A DNA stretch of 64,000 nt from Monarcha castaneiventris obscurior (Eukaryota; Chordata; Aves; Passeriformes; Monarchidae): NCBI GenBank assembly GCA_026261815.1, contig JAMPIT010000174.1, positions 6,758,001 through 6,822,000 on the forward strand. The letters run 5' to 3'. Below the pieces are notes generated by a model. The model saw only the letters and a program-made list of their open reading frames with translations, made no database searches and had not been told where the DNA came from. Below are positions 27,269 through 40,200 of this stretch, in pieces. Both the position numbers and the translations under genes were made by a program. Positions within the stretch are counted from its first letter, which is position 1; every line of letters starts with the position of its first letter.

Positions 27269-30200
27269 GTGCTGAAATCAGAACACCTAATGAAATGTTT
27301 ATTATTTCTTGTAATTGTTAGAAGTTTATGAATATACCACATATTTCCATCCCCAAAGAACTAACTGTGCAAAAGCAGTACTCAGTAGCAAACCTTTTAG
27401 TGGGCTGTGCTTGACCATGCTGTGTAAACGGGCTGTTTTAAGTTGTTTCAACTAATGATAATTTTTGTGTAAACCTTTCCCTCTAGAATTCTGCCAAAAC
27501 ATAATAGCCTGACACAACTTGAAAATACTCTGGTTGCTGTTTCCTTATTATTTGGCTAGGTCTAACTTGGGAAAAATATTCTCAGGCCACCTTTGAGATT
27601 GTTTCTTCCTGGCCAAAAAAAACCCCAGCTGTGCATTGGAGAAGAATATTATTTATGATCTGCTGCAGGCAGAGTATCCTGAGTTTGAGAACTGATTTAA
27701 CTACTGTTCTACTACAGACCTGCACGTGGTATGAGGATGTCTAGAAAGCAAAGAAGAGATGCTGTGTTTTCTCAAAATCTGCAAGAGAAGATTTGTGAAA
27801 TGCATAGTTTCACATATATACACGCATGAAGGCTAAAAAGATCCACTGAAACCGTAGTACTCTTTCTCACATTTTGGACCTTCCCACCTGCTATTCACTA
27901 CTGCTGTAGACTTTCGTAGGAAGCATGTTTTTTGCATGGCCTTCAGAAATATTTCATAGTGCAGTCTCTTTGGAATTCATTGCCTTGTGAAGAAATGTTT
28001 GTCAGTAATGAAGACTCTATAATTAAAAAATAATCTTGAATTTTCACTTAATTTTAATTTTCACTGGAATAATTAGGAGTTGTTTTGTACCTGTTAGTTG
28101 AGTATTAGTAAAAGTAAACTAGAGGAGAGAGAAGGCAAGGAAGGTAAAAATAGCTGAAGGTATAGTTGAATATAATGTATTGTTACAATGAATAGCTATA
28201 GTCTTTTCAGTGGGAAAAAAGGCCAATTTTTATTTCCAAGGATTAAAGCACATAGCTTGTATTTAATTTCGGGTAAATCTTCATGTTACTTGTGTTAATC
28301 CAGCCCTGTAACAAGCATCAACTTGTCATCAGAATTAGTATATAAATTGCAATTATTTTTTCTTTGTTTTGCCCTTTTTCTATCAAGCCAAAGAGAGTAA
28401 GGCATTCTTTTTACCTTTTCTCATTCCATGGCTCATCTCTTTCAGTTTGGCTTTTAGGATGCTGCTGTTTGCCTCCTCCTTCCCAGCTGTTCACTAGAAG
28501 CTTCAGGACTGAAGCCAATTCATTTGCTTTCCTACTTTATTACCAAAAATGGCAAAATTTTGCCAATGTTGTCATTTTCCCATCTCAATAATAGATAATA
28601 AAGTTGCACATGGGAGTTTTTGCATATCTTCAATTTTTTGAGTGTGGGTGGAATACTATTTCAGGCTCTTACTCTGAAACGCTAAAACATGAAAGACTGT
28701 ATTATGTTTTTTTTCCATGATAACCAATATTTTTAGCTTATTTCTGATTCATCTGAATCTGAGATAAGATGTCAAAGGCACAGATACAATGCTTTAAACA
28801 CCTTGGGAAGACAAAGTGTTTCAGATTCTTGCTGTGTAGAGAATAGGGGACAACCCTCCCTAAACTTTTGGAAATGTGGAGTTTTTATTTTTACATTTTA
28901 CCAGAGGAGAAAGTTTCTTGACATCAGCTGTAATTGAGTTTGATAGGAACTAATGTGGAAGACAAATTCTGTTGTATTCTGAGGACATCTAAATGCTATA
29001 TTGTACAGGGTATTTTGCTTTTGTTGCATTTTTAAATGCTGTATAGCTTTATTTAAAATTGCATGGACAATTTTTTTTTCAAAATACAAGTGAAGAGCAA
29101 AAACCTCTTCAGAATCCTATATAATATCCAGGGCCAGACACAGACATTGTAAGGAATTACTAACATTACTTAACTGGAAGTAGTAAACTCTAGCACACCT
29201 TGTTGCTGATGTGGAGTCTTCACCTGCTCAAATTTTGCAGTGAAATCATATGACCAGCACCATTCCTCCTTTAGTTTGTCTCCATTCATACTAATTAAAA
29301 CATAGGTAGCCATCAAACAGTTTCGTTTAAGAAAGACTCTGAATTGTGAGTTACTATAGATTTTAAAGTGAAAGTGGAGTTTGATATGTATGACTCAAGA
29401 ATCAGTATAATTATACATATGTACATATAATCTCTTACATAAGTAAGATTGTATAATCTTTAAGAGCTAAAGAACATTTTTGTAGAGGAGATGCAATGTG
29501 ATTAAAAGAATTTAAAAAGAAGACATTAGCTAACTTATCCACAAATGTATCTGTTAGGTGATTGGTTTTTTAAGGCAGAAAATGTGCTCCTGAAAAATGC
29601 AATGCTAATGTTTCAATAGATAGCAAAGCAAATTTTCCATATTATAGTCAATATAACAGAGTGTAGATGCATGTGGGACAATACCTGTGTACAGGTACTG
29701 TACAGACATGCAATGGCAGGATTTTCAGGATTGTCAGCTGGAGGAGGTGCTGGTTTCACAGCAGCAGCCGCTGATTTTCTGACCAGGCTATCACTCTGAA
29801 AAAAGAGCTCAGCTGCTTCCTACATGAGATTAATTTTCCAATTTTCATTTATTACTGCAGGCGTTCTTGTATTCTTCTACATTTTCTCTCTGCAAATCGT
29901 CTTCCTTAGAATAATCAAGATCAATTAAAGCAGTCAGTGATAGAAAACTGAAAACGGCATTATTACAATGATTAGCAGCAATATGGGCTATTAGATGATG
30001 GGTGACAGAAGTCCAAAACTAAGCATATTGATGAAACAACTGTTGAAGTGTTCTTTTACCTCTAAGCAGTCATGTTACTGGGGAGCGTCAGCAATTAGAA
30101 GTTAGGCTAATTAGGAGTAAGTGCAGCATCTGTAATTTTGGAACACATCTTTAAGGGTAAAATAATCTTTTGAATACTTCTCTTGGCATTCCCAGTCATG

Positions 30201-31164
30201 TTTCTGTGTTAATAATTTATAGTTCTGAAAGCAAATGTCTTTCTGAGGTAACAAATCTTTTGGCCTTCCAAATGTATTGATTGAATTTTAGTTAAAATAC
30301 GTTAGATACTATTTAAAAATGGTAATGTGTCACAGGAATATGTAGTACAAGAAGAAGACTTGTACTGGCTGACAGTTAAAAGATTTAACCGTTCTTTCTA
30401 GACCTTCTCAGCCACCACCTTTAATCCTTAAAAGGCAAATTTTAGAGGCTATCTAGTTTGGATTTCAAAAACGGAATTGGGTGCTGGAAGAGAGTATGTA
30501 ACTTTATCTCTCCTGGAGAAGGGAAGTACTTTTCTGGTAATTTCATGCAGTGTTCAGAAGAGAATGTTCTCTTTCCACAGAATATTCCAGCTCAACATAG
30601 TTCTTTGGGTTACAGATTTTAAGCAGCTGATAGCTGTGCTTAGGATGATGTGCTGTAGTGGCAATCAACCTTTAGTCCACAAGCCACACGTAGCCCCTCG
30701 GGACAGTGGCCCAGTCTGGTACGTGCCTTTGAGAGCTCACTGCGTGCCAGCCTGTGCTTCCTGTGGTGAGTGCCTTCCACAATGCTCCCTCGGTACATTC
30801 CTGTGCACGGGCCTTAAAATTGTGTGTATGAACATGGCCCACATTCCCACACTTTGTTGGTGTCCCAGAAATGCCTGATAACCACACGTGTGCTGAGTCT
30901 GCCTCATGACCAGCACAGGTTTCTCAAGAGTGAGTTATGTCAGACCAGCTTAGTTTCCTTCTTTTAAAAGGTGTTCAGTTTAGTGGATGGAGGTGTGAAA
31001 GGTGGGGTCTGATATTTTGTCTGTAATACTTCTTTACCTGTGGCATTTTCAAATTCAAGCTGAGGAAGGGTAATCTAGACTTAATAATAGTTAGGATAAT
31101 CTTAAACTGTTACAGGATCAGTACAGAACAGTTTAGGAAAACCATACACAGTGTTGATTCTCTT

Positions 31165-31712
31165 CCAAAATGGAAGAATTGTATCCAGTGAAGTTCTGCA
31201 GGGATTTACCCCAGGGCTAGCACTATTCAGTGCTTGCATTAATGGTCTGGATGATGGAATACAGAATATACTTATTAAATTTGCAGGCTATGCTTGTCTA
31301 AGAAGGATTAAGAGGTCTTGTAAGGACAGAATTAGAATGATCTTGTGAAATTGATTTGAAAAAACAGGATGCTACTGAAAAGGAACAGTGTAAGGTACTG
31401 CATGAAGAAAAGGAACAAGAGAAGAAAAGCATGGCTATATAGCAGAAACAGCAGTGTGGATAGGAGACCTGCAGAAGGGGATTTTGAGGTTATAGTGAAT
31501 TACAAGCTGAATGTCAGCCATGTCAAGTAGATACAAAGGAGGAAAATATTGTATTGGGAGGTGTAAACAAAAGTATACCTGGAGTAATCCCTTAGTTCTA
31601 CTCAATAGAGCAACCTGGGGGTTCTAATAGTGAATTCAACATGTCAAGAAGGATATAGACTAACGTGAGAGGTAGTCAAGTGGGGAGCAATGAAAACTAG
31701 ATTTATTCATAA
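31165..31712 (+). mobile_element. Ancient CR1/L3-type LINE relic (end of reverse transcriptase and downstream ORF2)
   Basis: The frame at about 31170-31300 still reads like a CR1-type reverse transcriptase: a V-x-Q-G block (here VLQGFTPG), then ACINGLDDGI where active elements have FINDLDDGI, then KFAGYA where active elements have KFADDT. Further blocks follow in the expected order: a match to '..aaatgcaaagtactgca', then 'gcagaaagggatctgggggttatagtg' (here with several changes), then 'agtaatccc..ctctactc' and 'tttcaagaaggatatgga'-like text near 31640-31665. The catalytic FADD box is lost (FAGY) and frameshifts and stops interrupt the frame, so the copy is dead. It resembles older amniote CR1/L3 lineages more than the young avian CR1 copy at 56.6 kb. 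The right boundary is approximate. Confidence 0.75.
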
Positions 31713-31969
31713 CAGTTTGGGCAAATTTCTGCTGGATGGTTTGTATTTTCATTTGTAGATAACTGTTGTTTAACAGAAGGAGAGTAAACATGAACTCCTC
31801 CTGAAGATCTTCTCAATCTGTGTGGTAAATTTAAATATGGCATCCTGGAACTGACACCAGAACTGATAATCCAGCACCCTGATTGCAGTGGGTGCTCACA
31901 TAAGAGCTCAGCTGAGGGCCAACCTCAATATACCTGAGGGCCAATTCCCCAGCAAGTGTCAGGTCTCTG

Positions 31970-32002
31970 ACACACACACACCACCACTTGTGTGTGTGTG
32001 TG
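31970..32002. repeat. (CA)n / (TG)n inverted dinucleotide hairpin
   Basis: An (AC)n run at 31970-31980 is followed after a short spacer (about CCACCACT) by a (TG)7 run at 31989-32002. The two runs are complementary and could fold into a hairpin. Adjacent CA and TG tracts in opposite orientation are less common than a single CA repeat. Confidence 0.8.
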
Positions 32003-33707
32003 CTGTAGCCTTTTCATGGGATAGGGAATGTGGCCCATGGCCGTTCTCTGCACCTGCACAAAGCCAAGCGGCCTCCCCAGCCAGCAGGGTTGGGCATCCC
32101 TGGGTTTGCTTTATGATTTACAGTTGACAAGACACTCACATTTTTAATGGATTTAATATTTCACTAATGGAAAATATTTGCTGCTGTAAACGAAGTGAAT
32201 CACCTTGTTGACAATTCAGTACTGTATTTCACACATTAATAAGTTTGTAAAACTGTTGGCACACTATTTGATGGGGTTGAAAGGCATTTGATACCAGCAG
32301 TTTGCTCTCTCATCTATATAGACCAGCAGCATGCTTTGCAAGTGAAAAAAAAAAGAAGGAATCATTGTGGTTTGTCAAAATGCTGAAAATCCGAATGATG
32401 ACATTTTTAGGTAACTGTTACCTGCAGCCCTCTTACCTGCAAGGACCTCAGTGGCTGGTTGTGATAACCAAACTGCAAGGCAAACCAATAACATATGTGT
32501 TAAATAGAAGATGAAGAAACTTTTAAAAATAACTAATAAATAATAAAATAATAAAATCTGCTGAAGAAAAAAATGTATCAAATCATTTGAAATTGGGAAA
32601 ACAAAAATTTTAAGATAATTGCTTGTTGGACAGATGAAATGGGTATTATGTCTGTTAATTAGAGCAGGGAGGAATTTATGCTCTTGGAAATAAGGAATGG
32701 TGTCTGAGAAAAGGAAGCTCCAATGATGCGTGCTGTAGAGATCCAAGTCTGAGTAATATATTGTCCCAAGTAAAACTATGTTTCTATAATACTAGACCTT
32801 CAGAAATATGTGTAAATCTCTGTATTTAAACTATCTGTTGGTATTTACTAAAGCTTTTAAATTAGACCATGAGGTTGAAATGGAGTGCATATATTTGTGG
32901 TTTGCTAGAACCCTCTGTATGTCTAAGAAATGCACACAATGTCAGAAATAATCAAAGGAACTCTGTTGGCCTTTTGAGGGGTAATGTTCTTCTAAGATAC
33001 TGCAAGTAATTTGAAAGGATCCAGCCAGGAATTTCTCTCAAAATATTTGTGCTGTACTCACCACACCCACTCAACTGCTTAATATAAGATTGCATTGAAA
33101 AGCTTGTGTGCAGATGTAGAGATAATAGTCATGTAAAAAGAAATGGTAGAGTATAGCTCACATCTTTGGAATTTAAATGCACATTATAGACAGATAATTT
33201 TTGTGTGTAGTAGTTAACACATATATCCTAATAGATTTTGAGTTTCTTTCTATATTGGAGATTGTTTCTTGAAAACGAGTTATACTGGAGGCTAGTGAAG
33301 ATGGACGCAGTACTCGTGTAGGTTAAGTGGAGCTGCAGAACTTCTGTAGTAAGGCACAGTGTAAATTTATACATGAAAAACTCAGTGCACTGCAGAACTT
33401 AGCACTTGCAGTAGCACAGCATCATACTATATTAATAAACTGAAGGGGACAGTAGACAATTCCCTTCAGTTGTCCATTCCCCACATCTCTCCCTTCTATC
33501 AACTGTACCTTTTCTCCACTGAAGATAGTGTCATTATATTCAAACTGGAATTGTGTGGTTTTCATCTTAACTGGTTTAGGGTGTGACAGCATTATTAAAA
33601 ATGTGTACCATGTACTAGTGATCCTAGTATGAATCTGTCTGAGTACAGATAAAGCACAGTATTCCATACTGAAGATCTTTTTCTGGGAATTCCTCAGAAC
33701 ATCCATT

Positions 33708-33724
33708 AAAAAAAAAAAAAAAAA
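33708..33724. repeat. A17 homopolymer run
   Basis: Uninterrupted run of 17 A. I looked for a processed gene copy or retroposon body just upstream on the + strand and recognised none, so it is recorded as a simple repeat. Confidence 0.85.
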
Positions 33725-34513
33725 CCAGTGAATTTCAGTCATTAGACATTTTGGCAACAGCCCACGATTTAAATGGTATTTTAATCTTTATTCAGGATGT
33801 CTGTCTGACCAGAAAATGAAGACAATTTTTTTAAATTTAGCTTGGTAACTAGAGGTACTAAATTATGTATGTATAACATAAAAGCTAAAATAATAACTTA
33901 ATTTTCTCAAAAGTGAGTATCTAACATCACATAAAACTTATCTAATGTCTACAGAGACCTTGTGCATTGTTCTGTGTGTCATTTAGTGTCTTTACTTTTT
34001 GTCAGTCCATGGGGCTTTATTTACTGGTACATAGCTAGGAAAATACAATTTTTAGCTGACATGCTCAGCTGTCATCTTTTGTTTAGGCCTTGTGCGAGCT
34101 GTTACAAATATCTGCATGTTTTTTAATGGACCAGTTAATTCAGAGGAAGTACCAAATTGCAACATTTAATCAGATTAATTTTTGGTATTAATGATAAATC
34201 AATAAACATCTCTTCTGATAATGTATGTTACCCAGGTTTCCAGTAAAAGGAAACCAGCTTCCAAGATTGAGAAACTTCTATGCATCTTCCAAAAATTCTC
34301 TGTGGCAAGTTTCATATTTACTGCACATTGTTTCCAGGTGTGCATAGCAAAAATGGAGCTGCTGTTCTCTGGTATTCTGTATTTTATGTTTTCAGCTGAG
34401 GGACTGGCATTTTCAGTAAAAGTTTACCTGAATTTGGGATGTCTCTCTGCCTTAGATAGCTCCAGTTTGTGTTACCAGAATTCCTTACTGCTGCTGTTGC
34501 TGTTACCCCTACA

Positions 34514-34534
34514 GCACCTTTATGACAAAGGTGC
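34514..34534. repeat. Small perfect hairpin (8-bp arms, 5-base loop)
   Basis: GCACCTTT at 34514-34521 and AAAGGTGC at 34527-34534 are exact reverse complements. An imperfect 16-bp-period repeat of 'tgaattaagcact' (34719-34731 and 34735-34747) lies about 190 bases downstream. Both could be chance. Confidence 0.6.
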
Positions 34535-37251
34535 AGTACCAGCATCAGTGTTTTGCAGGTGAGCAACAGAAGCCAAGAGAGCAGAAAGTCATGCACAGAT
34601 TTATAATGCTCCCAGGTCTTGCCATGCACAGTATGGGTTGTGGTGGTGGAGAGTGTGGTGTGAGGTGTGGGAGTGGGTTCACAAAGCCACTTCAGTCTTC
34701 CGGTTGAACTAAGTGAGCTGAATTAAGCACTTGGTGAATTAAGCACTGAGGATTTGAGATTTGCAGCAGAGAATGTCAGTATATCAAAACTGAACTTCAG
34801 TACACATTTACAGCTCTTCTAGGGGTGGTTTTGCTGGTATTCACCAGCCGCTACCTTTCTGAGCATAAGTACCTGGGGCTTCCTTCTAGGCATGGATGAC
34901 TGCTTCTTTAACTGCACAAGTGATGAAAACAGTGAAGGTGCTGGAGAAGAAGTGTTAAAACACTTCAGGAAGCTGAAATGAAGGCCATGATCATCCTAAG
35001 CCTGAAGGGCTTTGCCTTGTCTCATTTGGGAGGGAGTGACCTGCCCTTGAGCAGGCAGGGCTGGGGTGATCGCACACTGCTGCCAAAGGGCTCAGGACTA
35101 AGGCATGGCACTGGGTCATCTTTCACTTGCTTATCATTTACTTGTGCAGACAATTCATTTGTTCTTAGAGGTTGGATCTACTTAATAAAGATGGTGTAGG
35201 GATGTGCTATTCAAGGGCAAAGGGAAGAATAATTGTAGTTCAGTATAGATAGTGTATTTGGGAAGTTCTGCTCGTGGCTTATTTTGTGAATTTCGGCCTC
35301 AGTGACTTGCGGAAAATCGCATCTTACATGGCTGAGTCTGGACTCTAGTAAATAGATATTTTTTTGCTCCCTGAAACTTAAAACCAGACTCAAGTCATTG
35401 AAAGAACTGTTTCACAGACTATTCATTAACTGTGCTGCTATTACTTCTTACCCTGCTGCTGTTAATTCTTACAGGAATTCACATGGTTGAAACTGATATT
35501 AAAAATAAGCTTTCCCTTACTCTGGTGATTTAAACCTGCAGAGGGAGAAGGGACAGCAAACAGCCTCTTTTAGTATCACTTCCTTTCTGCTGCTGCTCTG
35601 GCTCTGGTGCAGAGGCAGTTTAGTTAAGCATTCCCCCCTGTCCGTGCTTTCTTTTTTTATTATTTTTTTTTATTTCCCCTTCTTTTGCTACTCAAAGTTA
35701 CTTTTTAAAATAGAAATATAGAAGGCAGAAGCAGTGATTGCTGCAAGAAAGTACTATGGAAACCTGTCACGACAACAGTTTCAAATGAAAGTGAATCTTT
35801 AGCTGTTTAACAAGTCCGTGTATTTGTCAAACTCTGGTGTCTCCTCTGTGGTCAGAATTGAAAAGGAAGGAAGTGAATAGAGCAGTGTTGAGGGGATAAT
35901 ATATATTCTTACTTTTCATGGGGTAAAATACATTTCTGGGCTCAGCCTTGCAATTATATATCCTGCAATGAACTTCTTATCTGGGACCTAAAATTTGTCA
36001 GTTATGTAATGTATTATAATGCCATGGTAGCAGTATTGTCCTTTATGGTTGGTGAGACGTGTTTGCTGGAAAATCTAGCTTATAAGTGTTTCCAGATGTT
36101 TTGTTGTTTGTTTTTGTGGGTTTTTTAAAGAAAACATAGGCAGAAAAATTATTCACAAAGCTCAAAAGAAGGTGGTGCAGAGAGCAATAACTAAATAAAT
36201 GTATCTTTAGCATACATTTCAGTTGTGGATGATGGTCCATATTTTTCAGATGGAAGATCAAAGCATGATGTGAGTGTATTAGATCCCAAGTCACTTCATA
36301 TTTGTTCTCCATGCCCTTGCTAAAGAAAACTCCATCAAATAAGTTTTGTTGTTATTGTATAGTATGCAGAAGATAAAAAATAGCACAAATATGGTACTGC
36401 TAGATGACTTACTGATTCACTTTGGTCTGTTTCAGGACTATGCTGATGCATAATAGTGTACTTACATCTATGTATATATAAACATTAATGTTTCTGAGTT
36501 AAAATAAATATTTGGAATGCCAGTGATTAATCATTTAAATATGGCACTTCCTGAGGATATTCCAAAAATGTGAGTTCAAATGCTAAAGTATTTAGTCTTT
36601 CTCTGGTCACTGAAGTTCCTGGGCATAGTTTATAATGTTTGGTGGTCATGTCTGTTGCTGCTAAAAGTATTGGAAACCAATATGTAATAAACAGAGAATA
36701 CATAAGGAGGACTTAACTTTTTTTGAAAATTTAAAAAATACTGCTGTTCTTAAAGGATTATTAAGGGAAAAAAAGACTTTTTGGTGGAGAAGTCACTCTG
36801 AACTAGTAGATTAATCTTTTATAGTGTGTAAATTTAGAAAAACAATGTTTTTTTTTAAATTGCCAAAGGTTTTATTTTCACATTTTGATTTAAACTTTTT
36901 ACTGCAGAGTTATAAAGCCATAACAATAATAGACATGGTGGTAGTCTCTTTTGTCCTGTGAGATCCTGATCTTTCAGATTTTGATGAGTCTGTGCACATT
37001 TATTAAAAGATGTATACTGAATTAGAAACAGATTATGGGATTGTGCAGACTTTGTCTGCTTTCAGCTGTGATATAGAAAGCTTTATATCACTTTGCCATT
37101 GTGCACTTGCCCTATATAGAGGTAATTTAGGAAGCCTAATGCAATTGATGTCCAACTGTGACATGGTATTTTTGTAAAAATAAAACTCTTCACTGCTCGT
37201 AGCCTTTCTAAATGGTTAATCAAAGTGGATTGACAGATTATGTGTCTGGGG

Positions 37252-37274
37252 TTTTTTTTCTTTTTTTTTTTTTT
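37252..37274. repeat. T-rich run (T8 C T14)
   Basis: Poly-T tract interrupted by one C. No retroposon body is recognised next to it on the complementary strand. Confidence 0.8.
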
Positions 37275-40200
37275 CTCGTGTAGGTGTTTGTGACTCATAA
37301 ATGCAGAATTAGACCGAAAATCTGTGACTGGATAATGGAGTATTTTCAAGTACTTTATTGCACTTTTCAGTGCAGCACAACAAATAGCCTTCACTTTCCA
37401 GTGTTTATTTGTAAGGATTTATTATTGTGTGGCCCTGCTAATCTCGTAATTTCTGCTCCTGTTTTTATGATAGTGCAAGAAAGTGGTTTATAAATAGTTT
37501 CTATAAATGGATATTCCTGAAAATGCATCTGATCTGAACAATATTTTTATATAACTGTCTTTTATGGTGAAATAATAGGTGAAAATTGAGAAGTCATTAA
37601 TGTTTTATATCCCTTCACTCTGCTATGAATCACCACTTAGCTGTTTGCCAAAATCTTTGTATTCTGTTTAGTGACAATTTTATATGAGGATCAGCTGGAT
37701 AATTTTTAAATTCATTTCTAGTTCTTTTCTTTGAAGATTCATATCAATTAATTTGACCAGTTGTCAAGTAAACGTGAAAACTTAATCTTCCATTGTAGAT
37801 GATGTTTCAAATACGTATTAACTTAGATAATGCTTTTTGAAGAATTTGGATGGCATTACTGTTACAAAAATTTTAGATATTAATAAATTCTAAGGAATTA
37901 GCAGCTATGCAGTGGGGCGGAGGGGGGAGTCAGAATACCTTAGAAAGCTATTAAAAATAACTTTGTGTTTTAGATCTCCCCACTGAGACTAGTTATTTTG
38001 AAATATGAAACACTTAGTTTGGTTTCATACCAATTAGTAAATGTCATTTGTGATCACTAAAAAATTATTCCTCATAGAATATCCATCGTGAAAACACAGG
38101 AATGTTTAATAATATTGAGTTCAGCTTTCTTTGCAGACAGAAATTATTTTAAATTAGAGGCTGTTGCATAGTCTGCTTCTGTGTTCTGGTTGTCCATCTG
38201 TTTAGGTGGTTTCTCTGGTCTGGAAAACTGTCAACCATTATGTCTTGGGCAGTTCTGATCACACTGAGAAACTGAAGCTGCACTAGGACTAGATAATACC
38301 TACAAGGGCAAGAATGTATCTGATTCTAGAACTTTTAAGGTAATTTATGCAAATGTGATGATTGATTCATCAATTTATATGCGGAGATGCCTGGGTCACT
38401 GCTGTGAACTGCTCAGCTGTGAAAGGCTTTGTAAATAAAATATATGGTAGGGGTAGAATGAAGGAGACTGGGAGCACTGTGTGTCAGTTCAGAAACCAGA
38501 AACTAAGTTTGGGACTTGAAGATAGCTCCAAAGAGAAAGATATGAATGGAAGCAGCTGTTATGAGAATCAGACTGTGGAAGGGCTGGAGGATGGACTGGG
38601 GATGGATAAGGTAGAGCTGGGAAATAAGGAAGTGGTGTTTGCATTGCTACAGGTGAATAAAGGTAGGCTAAGATTAGATCTTGTTGAAAATGGTTGAGGT
38701 AAGACTGGAATTGAAACCATGAAGGTTTTTCTTTATCAGACATTGCAGTGTTTTAATTACATGGGTCTAGTCTTTATAGAAGGAGCTTAAATAAAGTAGT
38801 CTTCCAAAGTCCTAGTTCATTTAAGGGTTTTATACCAAATTGATTAAAATATTTCTGATTTGCTTTAGATACTCAAAGGTGAACAGCATGTATGAAATTC
38901 TGCTAAATTCCAGGGATGCAACTGAGCAGGGACTGACGTGGGCTTTGGCTGGATCTCTGTATAATCCATCCCAGCCTTTTAAATTGGTACTTTCGTGTAT
39001 CTGTGTCTCTTCAAAACTAAAGCTACACTGAGGTTCTTTCTCTCCAGATAAGATAGTATGTTATTGTTAAACGCCTCCCCCAGACTGTAATTCTATTTGT
39101 GGTTTGTACTGTTGACTGTTGATTGTTAACAGGTTCTGCAATAATGCAATTAGGTGATCCAAGAAGAACATACAAAGCATTAATAAGCCACATCTGCATA
39201 GAGCAGAGTGAAAAATATGATTGACTAGCCATGATACTCATCTAAATAAGATAATATAATTCATTTTGCCTCTTTCTCAGGTTAAAAATCTGCTCTGTCT
39301 TAATCCTCTCAGAAAAAATCAATGCTTCATCGTGTTCTTGATCTGCTACTCAGTGCCACATGAAATTCTGAGCTGTGGTACATTGTTACATTTATGGTAA
39401 CAAAAGATTTAAAGCTTTAGGTAAGTTTGAAATGGCATAGGGAACTGAACAGTATGTTGCATTAGAAAGGAGAAATCTTGCATCAAAATACTGCAGTTCT
39501 TGAGTGATGAATAATGTCGTCTGTGTGGAAGAAGAGGTGCTCTCAGCTGCTTAATCGTCTCTTTCACCTCCCTTCTGTCCTTCTGTACCCCCAGTAAGTT
39601 CCCATTTGTGTGAAGCTTTCAGAATGCATTGCTGGCTGACAGCTGAAGTGAGGGGAGGGGACTGCCTTTTTTCAGTGGCGGAACTGGATCCCAGTGCCTG
39701 TGCTAGCTGCAGGCAAAGCTAGGCACAGCATTTCTTTTTCTTTAGAGGACTTCAGATTTTTTCCCTTCATAGTGAAGTTTTTGTATGATACAGCTTTGCC
39801 CATTTGATTTTTTTGGGACTGACCTTTTTATTTTTTAAAGCCTAGAAATATAAAATCTATTTCTATAAATACAGAATCTGTAACAAAAAGAGGTCAGTTT
39901 TGTCATGCTTCTCCCAGTGGACAAATTTACAAGAGCACTTGGAAGACTTCGATTGTTGTCAGGGTGTGGGTAACACTGCCAGCACTGAAGAAGTGTTTGG
40001 GGTGTGTATATGTGCTTGCTCTCTTTCAAGGTGTCCTCAGTGAAACTTGATGAAAATGACTGCACAAGTCCATTGTTGCATTCTTCTGAAACTGTAAGAA
40101 GAACTAGGAAGGGGAAATGGAGCAGAAGGAATGTCTTCTGGCTCACTCCTGAGCAGACTGCTGTGGTAAACCCTCCTCTGAGCAAGCAGGTGGATTAAGG

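Noticed and set aside
33600..33757. Processed retroposon or gene copy ending in the A17 run
   Set aside because: Nothing recognisable upstream of the A-run on the + strand and no flanking direct repeats were seen.
34978..35100. CR1-like text ('cttgagcaggcagg')
   Set aside because: Only a few bases agree and no further CR1 blocks follow in order.
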